Source of the DNA: Phlebiopsis flavidoalba | Lineage: Eukaryota; Basidiomycota; Agaricomycetes; Polyporales; Phanerochaetaceae | DNA: 64,000 nucleotides | Direction: 5' to 3' | NCBI GenBank assembly: GCA_035772785.1 | Contig: JAOCPU010000082.1 | Span: 1 to 64,000 of the forward strand | Shown: positions 46,941 to 59,100 of the stretch, in pieces | Layout: every line of letters begins with the position of its first letter | Numbering within the stretch: position 1 is the first letter of the stretch | Notes under the pieces: model-generated | The model's database searches: none | What the model was told of the DNA's origin: nothing | The model's input: the letters and a program-made list of their open reading frames with translations, nothing else | Translations under genes and position numbers: made by a program

Positions 46941-48188
46941 CTGACTTGGGAAGCTGGATTAGATCACTGTAAAAGGATCACAGCTGATTTTATCATGTCC
47001 ATTCCAATCCAAGACTCTTACCTTCGGACGAAGACCCTGGTGCTGCGAGACATGTAAGTGCAGTGATCGCCACGATGATAAACATATGAGTCACTGGCGC
47101 TAGACACGATAACGTGACTTGGTTTCAGGACCAACGCGTAAACACTAAACAGTGCAATTCTCCTGGATTTGTGGCACGTAGGGTCTGCGGTATAGTCAGT
47201 TTTCATGACAGTGAGCTTCACTTTGTATTGGCATCTATCTTCTCTATTCGTATATTTTTCGTCGCATCCATCTCCTCCGCCGGCCGTGGTTCCGATCCTT
47301 TCATCTATGATGTAAGTAAGTGTGTGGCTTCCTTGCTACTTGTAGGCTTCAATCAGACAAGCCAATTCATTTGAGCATCAACTCCAGCCCCACCCGACAA
47401 GCCGACAGGAAAATCAAAGGTTACTTACTTACTACACACTGTGCCAATTCTGCCCTCTCCATTTCGAGCTAATCGTTGTGTTGACACTGTTCGCCAGTCC
47501 AAATGGTGTCGTATAGAGTTTTCCAATACATACATACAAGCCAAAGACGGGGGAGGATGTCGATCGTTCAGAGAGTGAGCGAATCGACTAACAATGGGAA
47601 AATGATCCCTATTAATTCTCATATATCATATCTGACCGTGGGAAACATTCATCAATTCGCGCTTTGCGGCGTGCGCAGGTCCGCGACTTGACGAGAACGC
47701 GGACGACGAGGTTGTCAGCCATCTGCCCGAGCAAATGACTCTGACATTGCGAGACTATGGAAACATTTCACTGTATCCGCTCTGCCTGTTGTCTCGCTGA
47801 AACGCCTCCACTTCGTCGCTTAACCAATATGAAACCCACGTGGCTCTTTCGATACCCCAGTCTTCAGACTCTAGCTGCGAACCCCACGCCGCCCATGACC
47901 GTCACAGGCCCACGAGATCCGCTGAAATGCTGCGCGAAGGCCTGTGTACCGCCTTGTCGACGAGGCGTGCTGCTGAAGTCGCTTCAACTCCAACCACCCA
48001 CGCCTGCCAGGATACGACACCTTCTCTTCATTACGCTGTCTCGAACACTCCAATTCTTGGCATCTCTGGGCGGTGCCACCTCTTGGGAAATTATATATTA
48101 GAGTTGATACGAAACACGTTGGCAAGTCGCTCTTTCTCCCCAACCCTTGCTTCCGCATGTCGAGCCAACGAAGCTGACCTGAAGGATA
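46941..48188. other. No gene recognised
   Basis: Short frames. Plus-strand 47690-47910 (LTNMKPTWLFRYPSLQTL) is faintly reminiscent of an F-box-type protein, but no domain could be established. Confidence 0.4.
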
Positions 48189-50339
48189 TGGGCACGTCAG
48201 AAGCGACGTCAATGCCCGACATAGAGCGCGGGTACGAAAGAATACTCGTCACCGAACCGGCTTCGGACAACACTGAAAGCAAGTACTTACAACACCATTC
48301 TACGTCCAGTGCTCTCTCCTACCGTACATCCAAATGATCATGCAACTGCGACGAGCCTGCACGCCACATGTCACTATATGATGAATACATTTCACGGAAG
48401 CAGATCTTCTGGGGACCGATTGCGGGGTAAAGGAAGACGGGTGCCAGGTTGGGGCGAGAGCGCGAAGAACGTGGTATTTTCTTCCTGTGAGTATTTTGTA
48501 GATATATATTGTTCGCCCATATTGACACTATGTAGGGATCAATGTGATGTTTGTATTCATTCCAATTGCCTGGGCGTCACACTTCATGAACGTCGATGGA
48601 AAGTGGCCACATGACTTGACTTTCGCTTGTACGTGCTCGACTACGACCGTACGACGCGTTTGAATCAACCAGAATCACAGTTTGTTTCGTGGCGATCATC
48701 CCGCTCGAAAAATTATTCGATTGGGGCGGTGAACAAATGGCTCTCTATCTGGGCAAAAGACCTCGGTGATTTAGTTATCATCACTCTCAATAAGTAAACA
48801 TTCCTGTTTATGATAGGTGGAAATGCTCGCTGAACAAATATGACAGTGCGGGTCGAGGCAGCCCTAGCTGCCAATAGCTCTTCTGCGCAAATGCGAGTAA
48901 GTAGTGCCAAACCAGTCTACGATGGTAGGAGTTTTTACATTGAGGGGGGTGACAGACTTCGACTACTCCAAGCTACCATCATCGGTCAGACTTATGCCCA
49001 ACGATTTGGTGCGCAGCTCTTGCTTGCGTGACTTTTTTTGTTTACAGGCGTCGTCGTACTTCACCTGTTGCTCATTCCCGGAACGGCCTTTCTTGCTGGC
49101 GGAGCACAAATCTGGGAACAGAACCTCCATCCTCACCCGACTCAGTTGAACCATTCACTTCTGGCAGTAGGGTAAGTTCTCTCTCTCGATTGGTTCTTTA
49201 CTGCAGCCTCACCAATTATCGTATGTCAGAGTTTTGACCATTCTACTCTCCCCACGGCGTTCTTCGCTCTGATTCGCTTCCCTAGATCGCGGTGCTCAGT
49301 CAATAACGTCAAACGGCACTCTGCAATACACTGGTAGTCTTCTGACAGACCACACCCGTGACCAAATTCTACGCATGAGTCGGGGTCTTGCCGTCGTTTT
49401 GTTGATCGTGTACATCGGGGTCTAGAATTTTCCTTCACAATCCGCCAGGCGAGGGCAACGCCGCCTCTGTTGCGCCGAATGCCCCTCTTGAGCACAAGAA
49501 GGAAGAATGGCATCTTCAGGTCACGGAGCCTGAGATCAATCCATGGGCATGCATCGTTCTGTTGACGATCACAATTGCGCTCATGGCCGCAACAGCTGAA
49601 TTTGTAAGCGTCATACGAAAATCATCATTCTACTTGTGATTGACGCTCGCTCCCAGCTGGTAGAAAGCATCGAGGATGTCAGGGAACAGGGGAATATCCA
49701 AGAAGAGTAAGCCATCGTCGCCTTTGAAACGGTAATAAACACTTACAATACCTGTTCGGCAGATGGTTCGGTCTTATCCTCCCTTGCCCAATCGTCTCAT
49801 TCGCCGCAGACGGATGTGAATATAGCGATCGCCTACTTCGCCCGATCCGTTGTCAATCACATCATCGGCAAAAAGACCTTGGTGCCATCGCAGCTAGCCA
49901 AAGCACGTGCGATAGACCTCAGCATTCAATTCACGCTTGTTTCTCTGGATGCCTTTCTTTGGTTTTGCTGGGCTGGTGGATCAACAAACCCATGCATCTA
50001 CTCTTCGGTGCGTACTTCACGGACCCCGGTGTGCGGGCTAGGCTGAGGGGCCGTTGTACACAGACTACTACGAGCTTGCCGTGGTGCTCGTGACATGTTT
50101 CCTAGTGAACTACGTCACTGCTGACTCGAAAAACGAACTGGGTCGAGGGTCTCATCATGGTTTCCTTCTACCGTCATGATTGTTGAGTGGTCCAAGTCAC
50201 TATCCGTAACGCCACGCCTACGCTGTGGTCCTGCCTCAGGCCATCACCGCATGGTTTTTTTTACATTGGCCAGCCCGAGCTCAGCATCATGCTGAGCTGT
50301 CCCGGGGGAGCGTCGCAGAAGCCCTTGCCGGCGCGGTGA
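48189..50339 (+). CDS. Ca2+/H+ exchanger of the CAX family (VCX1-like), with frameshifts
   Basis: A vacuolar-type cation/proton antiporter that removes cytosolic Ca2+. A hydrophilic N-terminus starts at ATG 48189 (MGTSEATSMPDIERGYERIL). After a short intron comes GWGESAKNVVFSS, then the first membrane pair (INVMFVFIPIAWASHFMN, about 48538-48590). IPLEKLFDWGGEQMALYLGK.DLGDLVIITLNN (48698-48795) is the acidic helix region of CAX proteins. The remaining transmembrane blocks are LLQATIIG, FTGVVVLHLLLIPGTAFLAGG (49040-49105), LHPHPTQLNHSLLAVG, NPWACIVLLTITIALMAATA (49540-49600), the second acidic repeat LVESIEDVREQGNIQEEWFG (49658-49770), VNIAIAYFARSVVNHIIG (49815-49870), LLGWWINKPMHLLF, VTADSKTNWVEGLIMVSFY and GQPELSIML before a stop at 50337-50339. 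Several one-base slips separate these blocks. The usual GNxxE-type residues are replaced or shifted, so function is uncertain. Confidence 0.82.
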
Positions 50340-50992
50340 AGGAGGGTGGAGGCGCTGAGAGGTGTCGCCGTCTGAACTTGTTGCGCGCGCAATCAAGGCG
50401 GCTCTATGATCCCCTTATTGTCGGTGATTTCTGGATTTCTTGTTCTTCGTTGGCTGTCACACTCGCACGCATCTGTTCCCGCACACTGCAATTTTCACGG
50501 ACCACCACGCATCTCATGTTTGTTGTTCATGATCCAGACACGTATAATGTAATCAAGGATGTCAATCTAATTTCCTCTCTTTCTTGTCAGGCATGAAGCC
50601 AATTTGTATCGGGTTGGTCGAGCCTTCCGCGCCCAGCAGAAGGCCCTGAAGGCCTGGAGAGTGGTGGCCAGAATACTTGTCCAATATCTGAGGTCCAAAT
50701 TGGGCACCGTTTCAAACGGGCCTCCCTTTTGTTTCCCTTCGCAGCGCCTCCGTCACTTTCGGTCGACATCTAAAGCTGAAATCCACCCTTCAACAGAGAC
50801 AGCACTGTGGCTAAGGGGATTTCCCCTGGTCTACAGCGCGGAACCCTGGTGGACCCGCCAGGATACAGACTTCTGCGCGAAAGCGCGCTGAGCTCACGCG
50901 GTGGATTGCGGCGAAGCACTCGAGGCAACGTACACAAAGCATGGGACAACAAACTACGAGCTATGAATTTAATCTTAACAAGCGAATACACA
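50340..50992. other. Intergenic region between convergent genes
   Basis: No gene recognised. The CAX gene and the kinase-like gene both end into this region. Confidence 0.45.
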
Positions 50993-52875
50993 CTAAAGTA
51001 CTGCAGCCAGAGCGTCCTGGTGCTTCACCTCAATCTCGTCGAAACTCTTGATCCTTGACTGCGCGCAGAATTGCTGGCTGGTATGCGCCTGGGTATAACC
51101 ACCTCTCCCGCTTTGCCTACCCAATCAAAGTCGATGAGCCGAACCCCCTGACCAAACCTTCATGATGTTTCTGCCGCCTTACATCGCCATGCACGTAGCC
51201 AAGCTCCTTCAGCTTGTCCAATGCCGCGTGCGCTCGGGAAAGGATCTCCTGCGGGAGTGGGTCGTAGGCGCGCCATGGAGCTCGTAGAGCGTTTGGCCGT
51301 CGGCAGATACTCATCACAACGAGCGAGAGATTGTGGTAAACCTTCACCAAGTCTCGCCATGATAGAAGAGCTTGGGTGCAAGTCCGAGCTCCGCCATGCC
51401 CCCCCCGCTGTGCCGCTGCAAACCCGTACTAGCCTGCCCCCCGACAAACTTGACCACGATGGGCATGTCGTGTCCATTCTTTACGCCGTGCGAGCCACGT
51501 GACGCATCCAGGTCCTCTTGAAGGGGCCGCACATAACGTGAAGTGAACGGAGTCCTCTCCGTCGGGTGTGTATGACGTGATGTGAGGTGCGAAGCGGGGA
51601 TAAATGCAGCCCTCGGGCGGCGTAGGGATGACGTAGTTGGCAAACTCGTCTTCGTAAAGCTCGCGAATGCTACACTTCAGAGCGTACAGGACTCGTGCGA
51701 TGTTGAAGACCTGTTGGTTCTCCTGGACGCAGAGAGCAACCAAGCCACATGAACGGGAGTAAGCCGCTGGACGATAGAACTTGACGTGATAACAATAACT
51801 CCCTCGACAACCAGCCAAGGTCCGGCAAGACCGACGAGGAACCCGGGACAATTGGAGACCTTGACCAGTGGCGTACGCTGGGGACGATGAACCAGGTGAA
51901 AAGAGCGAGGATATGGGTGTGCAACATACCGATGACTGTGCATAAAACCTTGGCATGCGAGAACGACGAGGCACTAACCGCTTGAACTGACGGGTCTGCA
52001 CCACTGGTGCCTATCTCATTCTGATCTCTACCGTGAGTGGTACGAGGCGTCAACGCCAGGGACATGTGAGGGTAGCGGATGACATCAAGTCGGCGTTGTG
52101 CACTATCTTCGTTGAAGGCGGAGGCCAGTGTGACGTTGAGAAGCGTAGCAAGGATTTGTTGGCGCACAGAGAGCTATGCGTTCATGTTTCATTGCTGTAG
52201 ATTACGCTCATTGAGCGCATCAGGGCGGCGGTCTGTCGTGGAGGATGGAGGTTGGCGTGGGATTTCGTGGTCGAGGGTATTTTACGCACACGACACGTAA
52301 ATCGAGCGAAGGACCGGGTTGAAGAACGCAATAGGCAACGCGTTGTGGATGACGCTGTCAACCGAAAGCCCCTCGGCCCGTCGTATAGGGGATATCTCTC
52401 CCGTTGGAATTGGCGCGTTGGTAGGCTGTGGATTTAGCCAAATTTGACGGAATCTCCTGACGAACTTTATTCATATACCCGTTGAAGCCTGGCGCGAGGT
52501 GAGCCTGTAGATACTGTGAGTTTTAGCTACATGCGAGGCTTACGCTCATTGAGAGTTTTGATGGTATCCAGTGTGTGAGGTCGCGCTTCCACGTCAAGGT
52601 TTTCGCCTTCTGCTTGCGTTTCCGAGACGGAGATGCTTGCGTGATTGAAGCCTCAGTGCGCGATCAACATCACGAGAGCAGAGCACTCACCCTTGGACGT
52701 GACTACTACGAAGTGTATATTGATATCTTCCCCACTGAGATTGGTGCCTAGGGCATCCTGCACTGTGGTGCGGTGATATCCACGGGAGCGTACTCTTCGG
52801 ATGCTGACTTTGGCACCGCTCAGTGAGAGTTTCGACGGGCTCGAGCGCCAGTCCGCGAGGCTGCAGTGTGTGCAT
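50993..52875 (-). CDS. Protein kinase-like domain protein of basidiomycete type
   Basis: The minus-strand gene ends KHQDALAAVL-stop at 50993. Readable blocks, upstream to downstream: a start near 52875 (MHTLQPRGLALEPVE); an N-terminal half with WPWLVVEGVIVITSSSIVQRL-type sequence (51790-51870) and VFNIARVLYALKCSIREL (51720-51670); the lobe with PIVVKFVGGQASTGLQ (51480-51410), whose VVK could supply the ATP-binding lysine; GLAPKLFY; and then LDKLKELGYVHGDVR (51235-51180), a catalytic-loop HGD. An intron-disturbed stretch probably carries the metal-binding Asp. Proteins of this kind are numerous in Agaricomycetes, have unknown substrates and are often degenerate. Frameshifts occur near 51510, 51350 and 51170. 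N-terminal boundaries are approximate. Confidence 0.65.
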
Positions 52876-54349
52876 GATAAGTAGACCTCAGCAGCATTAA
52901 ACGGTGGCGACTACCGCGTACAGGAGCAAGCTCGCTTGTGTCCACTCCCTCCTCCCGCAGTCGTACATGGTCTCTGGAAGAGTAGATTCTATCTTAGAGT
53001 GTGGAGTAGACGTTCACCGGACTCAGCTTTGTGTGGCCGAAGACTCGTTGCCTTCCAGATGGCCAACAAAGGTGTACGTGATACCAACCATAGTAGACGA
53101 GTACAAAAAGTGATAAATGGTCCATTCCAATGGACTAGAGAACGAGGGTATAGCCCGAGCCTCGGAGTCTTGACGCGACTCGGTCACATGACGAGACGCG
53201 ACATTCGGCGCCTCCCGTGGGCCGTCACTCGGTGATCGTGATTCGTGAATCATTCCTCCTGAGCGTCCCAACATTAGTTCCTCCGTTCAGGCTCTGGGTG
53301 ACTTGGTCCATCATTTCCATTCATCCTTAGCATACCTTCTCCAGAGATGGTAGCGTCCTGCTCTTATATTTTGCGCGAGCGATTTTGGATATTTTATCGC
53401 GTCGTTCGCAGGGAGCGCCCTACGCTTTGTGCCCTTTTGACGTCAGCATCCAGTTTACTAATTTTATTCTGCATGCCTTTCATAGTCATTCTGGGCTGGT
53501 GTCCTGACAAAACATGCATAAACTGCTTGATGCACCTCCAACTGGCTTATGGCCATGATGTTCTCTCATAAATCATTGTTCACTGTCGCAGATTATTACG
53601 GGTGAGCATAGTGATGCCCCTGTTGAGTTACGCGACTGTTGGGGTGAGCATTAATCGGACCGTAGTATGTAAGGTTCGATCCACTGCAAATCAATTGAAA
53701 ACGGATCTGTAGGCTCACCCAAACACATCGTGATTTTGTACAGGGGGTTTCATTTCGATAGCGGTTTTAGAAGGACTATGTACTGTCCAAGCAGAGCTGA
53801 AGCGGTCGCAACAGGCTGTCGTCCTCCTGGTGTCATAATGGTCAGGGGGGGTCCGAGCTCAATATGATGCTGCGTTTGTCCGGAGGAAACTGGTTGAGAG
53901 CTCGAATCCAGTCCAGGGACTGCACCCGGATGGGGATATCAACGATCTGACTTGTATGTCAGCTAGTAAACGTAATGATAATACTATCATGATCGTTTAT
54001 GTGAGTACGTTCTTTCTGTCGCCGCTGCCAGTGGTACTTGCAGACAAATGACTGTTTGTTGCGTACCGGAGACCAAATGCGTGCGCATGGCCCTACATAC
54101 GAGGAGTAAGCGTTGCTAAGCAGAAACCAGAACAACGTTCGTACTCTAGGTGCCATGGAGCAGTGCTAACAGGAGGTTTCGGTGTCATAGTACAATTGTA
54201 TGACCTTACTATAGTACGGGGGACAACGGACCAACGCGTCACCCCACGCTGCCATCCCTTCGACCCGCCTCTCATATCCGAATGGCTGCCGTCAGCGTCT
54301 ACCCACAGTTTTTGACAAGTCTTCCCACCGCGATGGCCACCAAAGATGC
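52876..54349. other. No gene recognised
   Basis: Frames below 100 codons without conserved features. A tRNA-like GGTTCGATCC at about 53672 lacks a pairable T-stem. Confidence 0.45.
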
Positions 54350-55259
54350 TCATTCAAGCTGCTCGTCCTCTTTACTCCGGGACAGACTCTTGCTCTGCCA
54401 TACATCGAGTTCGCTCCAACCAGATATCCGTAGGGCGATCCAAGCAACAGCCGTCAAAGGCCCGCCTTCCAGATAGGAGTCCAGAAGCGGCTGCCGACCA
54501 TGCAACGTACCGACCGGCCTGCTAAGGACATGTTCGTAGAAGCGAGTACCTGACCGCCGGGCTTGAGGACTTCGTCAACGAGGCCACGCATCGTCTCTTG
54601 GGCTTGGGGACACCGCAAAGAGTTAGCCATGGAGACCAAAGTATCGACTGCGTTGGCTCCACCGAGGGCCGAGTTGATAAGGTTAAGTTCTTCAGCCGCC
54701 GTAAACCGATGATGAGTAGCGTTTCCCGCCTCCTCCGTGAATCCTGCCTTGTTGGCGATAGTCCGAATTTCTTTGTGCATGTTGACATTAGGTTCGAGGG
54801 CGACATATTTGGTAACGACGGGCGTGATCCAGATATTGTACGGTGTGGCCGTGACCTGAAATAGTCGTGTTTGTTTTTGAGTATATGCTAGAAGGTTTGA
54901 CATATAGGGGTGTTTTAAAAGCATACCAGCGCCGATCGTCCAAGACGATACCACGGGCATTGGGAGTGATAAAGGACGTTTTGAAAGATCCTTCATACGT
55001 TCTCGTCAATGCTTTACCGAACTCTATACCCACAAACGTGGGACATAAATTCCCGCGAAATGAGGGAAGGGTGTAGGAGGAGGGCAGGCTTGCTCATAAT
55101 AGCTCGAAGTGTCGGTATAAAGGCAATTTGGAAAGTGAGACGGAGGTCCGTCAGGGCTGCTAGCGCGTTGCTCAACTTCATCTTGAAACTTTCTCTCGAT
55201 GGTGGAGGGAGAGGTTGAAGAGGATGAGCGGTTAAATTGAGAAAGTCCGACACATTCAA
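54350..55259 (-). CDS. METTL7-like SAM-dependent methyltransferase
   Basis: A class I methyltransferase of the METTL7 type (membrane-anchored; animal relatives methylate thiols, fungal substrates unknown). A start at 55259 (MNVSDFLNLTAHP) or the internal ATG at 55178 (MKLSNALAAL) gives an N-terminal hydrophobic segment. A short intron near 55015 leads to FGKALTRTYEGSFKTSFI, GRGIVLD-like sequence, and after another intron (about 54920-54860) the SAM region GHTV..YLDHAR...YVALEPNVNMHKEIR (54800-54770), where the acidic Glu of ALEPN fits the ribose-binding position. Further blocks are FTAAEELNLINSALGGANAVDTLV, LVDEVLKPGGQVL (54590-54545) and a C-terminal SYLEGGPLTAVAWIALRISG to a stop at 54350. 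The SAM-binding glycine loop is obscured by the first intron/frameshift. A decayed relative lies at 58.7 kb. Confidence 0.8.
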
Positions 55260-56066
55260 TTTGCACCACCAGAAATCAGGAGCTCGAGCACTGATTCATC
55301 AAATTCAAAATCCAAGGAGACCGCGCATCTTGGCAGCCCTGTCTCGTACATCAAGATATGGCGTATCTCCATATAGAAATGGACATTCCGAATCCTTACA
55401 AAGTTCCATACACAATTTCAGCGGTCGGGAGGACCATCCTTTCGATCATAATTTGTGTTCCGCCATCAATGTACTGCCGGGCCGTTATTGTTGCTTTTAC
55501 TTTCCTTTTGAGGGTTTTATGTCAACATCCCATATTTTTCTCTGAGTCGGTATCAATGTATACACACAGCGGTAAAATAGCCTTAAGGGCCTATTGCTGA
55601 CCAGTGCCGTCGACCGGCAGTCTTCCCATTCTACCAATTGCAGACGATAAGTCAATGCATTCTCATCTTCAGATTCCTCTCATGTTCCGCATAGACCTCG
55701 TTTATGAGGTGGCTTGAGACCGGTCTTCAGGCGGATCACATTTTGATTAAAATATACTGATAACTCTATAATGAAACATTGTACGTTCACCATCGCGTTA
55801 GCATACCAGCACTCTCTACATGCATACTAAGCTGGTGATAAAAATGGACCTCTGCTAGCGGCGACGAGAGCGAGATTAGCTAAGCTAGTAGCTATGAAAG
55901 ATGCCCTTCCACCTTGTTTCCGGCATTGCTTACTCATGGTGGAAAATCGACCGTACAGTTTATATATGCGGAAGGTCTGCAGTTTGTGTCATATACTGTA
56001 TATAACATGAAATAGAGTCGGGATGAATAGTGTATGCGGTATAGCGTAAGGAGTGTTCCACCAGAG
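55260..56066. other. No gene recognised
   Basis: Short frames only. The left part must hold the promoter of the leftward methyltransferase gene. Confidence 0.5.
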
Positions 56067-57640
56067 TCAACTCTTAAATACACCCAAGCTAGGGACTGAC
56101 CAGATATCGCGCATCACCGCTGCGTAGGCGTGGGGGAATACTGAATGATCCTCACAATCGGGCTCACCAATCCCTCCTCTCTTCTTTCTTCGGACCGAAT
56201 GAGACTCGCGATACTCGCGGTGTGTCGGTGACTCTTCTTCGGTTGCGCTCCACCCTGTCGAACTAGGGGCGTTGCAGACGCTGGGCCGTTGGGTAGCGGT
56301 GAGCGGTACGTGATGTCGACTTCTTCGTCCGACTCGCGCTCCGAAATGTCCTTTTTCAAAATCAAAATCCATCCCACGGCCTGACCTCTCCCTCGCGCTG
56401 TCCTCAATGTCGTTAAATCGCGTACTTCGATCGGCGCATCGCGCCGGCATTCACATACCACGTGGCAAACTATTTTCACGGGGGGGGCGCCGCCGTGGCT
56501 TTTTTTGGCTGCGGCCCCGCGCAGGTCGTCGGGAAGCAGGAGGTAGAAAGCCGCGACGGCGAGGGGAAGGCATTAGAGCCGCCGACAAAAACGTCAATGA
56601 GATAATGATGCGTCCATGTACTTGTCGACCAGAAGAGAATACCCGGTGTATGCCCAGACGTATTTCGTGGTAACCACGACGGAAGAAGTGTGACACATGA
56701 AGAGGGCTTCGAGGCGAAGCACATGCAGATGCAGCGTAGGGAAAACGCGCGCGCCGGAAAACTAGCGGGGAGTTGGTGAATGCCGTAGTTATAGCCGTTT
56801 GACCCGTTAACAGCTCCCCCAAGCCCCCCCCAGTGTCATATGCGTAATAGACCGCTGGTGATCCAGGCAATACTCATAGTTGGCGGGGGGTAAGACCATG
56901 GATGACCTCGTACCACGGTTGGGGCACAGGGTTGGAAGAATATTTGGCATGAGCACACCGAGGAGGTTCATATAACGAAAAATCCGCGCCCATTTCATGT
57001 AGAGGCTTCTTTAGGCCGAATAGCCACAGGAAAGCCGCCACGACGAACGGGATGGTGTAATGTCCCACACCGTACGGAATCCATGCAAGGATATCCAAAG
57101 ACCAGTGCGTAAAAGCGGGTAAGAGTAATGGGTCTGAACACGTTCGCTGTCCGTAGAGAACTGATTCCAAAAGTGGGCAGGAGGACGACTGAGATGCCCG
57201 GGACGGTTAGGTGGCCGGAATGCAAGCGATTACTATACCAGGAGAGAACCCAGCAGGAGAATCGTGGGCTCCTGGAGTATGGAAGAATTGGGATAGTGAA
57301 GGGGACTAAGAAGAAAGAACCGTGTACCCAATGGGTATTATGAGTAGCTCAGCGGGAACCCGGGTGCTTGCATATAGCTATCCAGAACGTCGCTAGGAAG
57401 ATCTCGAAGAAGTTATATTCGAGTCTGAAAGGACCCAGTTGTGCTTTCGGACCTTCTCGATGGTAGTCACTGGAGGCGAGAGCGAACTTATGTCCAGGCG
57501 TACCCGACCACGCGCTGGCGACAAAAGCCTTCCATATCGTTCTACGATTGTGAAGAGGGTGGAAAGTACAGGGGGGTGAGCGTCCGCGGAATAGCCATAC
57601 CCTGTCATGTGCTTGCTGCGAAAGTCTGGTCATGGGGCCT
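56067..57640 (-). CDS. AUR1: Inositol phosphorylceramide synthase-like PAP2 membrane protein (AUR1 type)
   Basis: The Golgi enzyme that transfers phosphoinositol from phosphatidylinositol to ceramide. The minus strand shows, in order and in changing frames, LEYNFFEIFLATFWI (about 57420), WIPYGVGHYTIPFVVAAFLW (57090-57030), GYMNLLGVLM-type sequence (56980-56950), PWYEVIHGLTP (56910-56880), MPGSPA, FTNSPLVF (56780-56755), and a histidine-containing stretch corresponding to the FPSLHSG PAP2 motif. KYVWAYTGYSLLVDKYM or, in another frame, GILFWSTSTWTHHYLIDVFVGG (56660-56595) follows, the latter with the catalytic HHYLID. The acidic/basic cytosolic tail (GRGMDFDFEKGHFGARVG...) stops at 56067. At least six single-base slips are needed. 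Because this enzyme is normally essential and single-copy, these slips are more likely sequence errors than decay. The 5' start was not fixed. Confidence 0.75.
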
Positions 57641-58689
57641 CGGCAGGAGGGTATAGAAGTTGGATTTTAGTAGCGCACTTTTCGCTTTACAATCCTTATT
57701 CCGGCTGCCTAGTCCCGCGAAAGCCTTCCGAAAGAATTACAAGAGACGGTGAGGTAGAAGCGGACGTCAGAAATGTGTAGGCAACTAGTCGCGGCGGCAA
57801 GCCTACCCTCTAACGCGGGACGTGCTGTCGGCGGGCCGGGGTCCTTGTTGATGCATCCCAGGGGGACCACCGAAGACTTCGACGCGCGCACCATAACTGT
57901 CTGATGGAATTTGTATCCGTCGTCTCATTCAAGTTTGTTGACGATTTTTTTTTTATATTTTTCGTCTGGCATTGCCAGGTAAATCTTGGGCCTTCCTCAC
58001 CGCAGATAACAGTGCACGGTCTCCTTTGGATATTGGCTGCTACCACTTCTCAAGGGTCCGCGCAATGACGACTTTTCGAATGGACCTGGTGAGCCATGAC
58101 ATGACGTGAAAAAAATACCATGACGGGCTGCGAAGAAAGGGAGGGTGAACTGAGCCCTGATTTTGTCCATCAAGCCAGCTTCTGCATTTTTGCCAAAGTA
58201 TTCGTATATTGCTTAGGACCACTACTTTCGATTGCTCCATTATCCCCGATTTCGGTTCGGGAGAAGCGACACGGTGCGTTCGCTTACAGAGTTTTTGCCA
58301 TAGTTGCAATCTTCCGGTTTTGAAACGCGACCGCATCATCTTGTATCTTCACCGCCATTCTAGGAGCTGCCGGACTCGCCATGAAGCTGAGCAAATGCTT
58401 CCGCAGCTGGAGCTCGACTCTCAAGAGGCATTTGCTAGGGCTTTCTCCGCCACTCCGCGGTTTTTTGAGAGAAGTATTCCCAAGTTCCTTCTGCAGAGTT
58501 TATGGCTCATGTTCAGGCAAATCTTGGCATCGGGGAATAATGGGATAACAAGGAGTCCCCAAACCTCATTCACGGCACGATATGTTCATGGAAATTGGTC
58601 CAGGTGCGTACTCAGGCTTACGCAGAGGCCTAAACTGGGTCTGTAAAGAACAGTTTTCATCCATACATGACTAGGTCACGTACCATGCC
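57641..58689. other. No gene recognised
   Basis: A homopolymer T run at 57949-57956 and short frames. Plus-strand 58330-58640 has an ordinary-looking frame (HEAEQMLPQLELDSQEAFA) without a recognisable domain. Confidence 0.4.
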
Positions 58690-59100
58690 ATACACGAACT
58701 CGATCAGACATAGGTTACAGAAAAGAGTATGCGGCACTTGAGCCCAGCCTCAACATGGCACACGAAGTCCGAATCGAGGCTAGCGAGGCAGGGGCGACAA
58801 GAAGAGAGACACTGCTCATTGTTGGATACGGGGCTGGGGAACTAAGCTTCATCAACTCAGTGGCCCTTAGCAGCGCAAGAACAAAATTGACACCCTTATT
58901 CCATTCTATTCCCTCTGCAGGCGTCAATAAGCCGCAAAGGACCCTACGTGATGTTGTTGAACAGACGCTCAAATCTGGTGGCCAAGTACTGCTCACGCAC
59001 TCAGCAAACGATCAGACGATGCTTGGTTGGCTCCTATCTGGATGCATCCGTTTGACGCCTGCTGCTCAGGCCGCCCTACGGGTTATTTGGCTGGAGGAGT
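58690..59100 (+). pseudogene. METTL7-like methyltransferase relic
   Basis: Parallels the gene at 54350-55259: HELDQT.VTEK and YAALEPSLNMAHEVRIEAS (58726-58782) match YLDHAR.. and YVALEPNVNMHKEIR there. GELSFINSVALSSA corresponds to EELNLINSALGGA, and RTLRDVVEQTLKSGGQVLL (58939-58995) to ETMRGLVDEVLKPGGQVL. Only the central SAM-binding/second half is recognisable; the N-terminus and the C-terminal SYLEGGPLT block were not found. Orientation is opposite to the intact relative about 3.5 kb away. Likely an old duplicate that has decayed. Confidence 0.75.

Noticed and set aside
53665..53690. GGTTCGATCC resembling a tRNA T-arm
   Set aside because: The flanking bases do not form the T-stem and no acceptor or anticodon stem could be folded.
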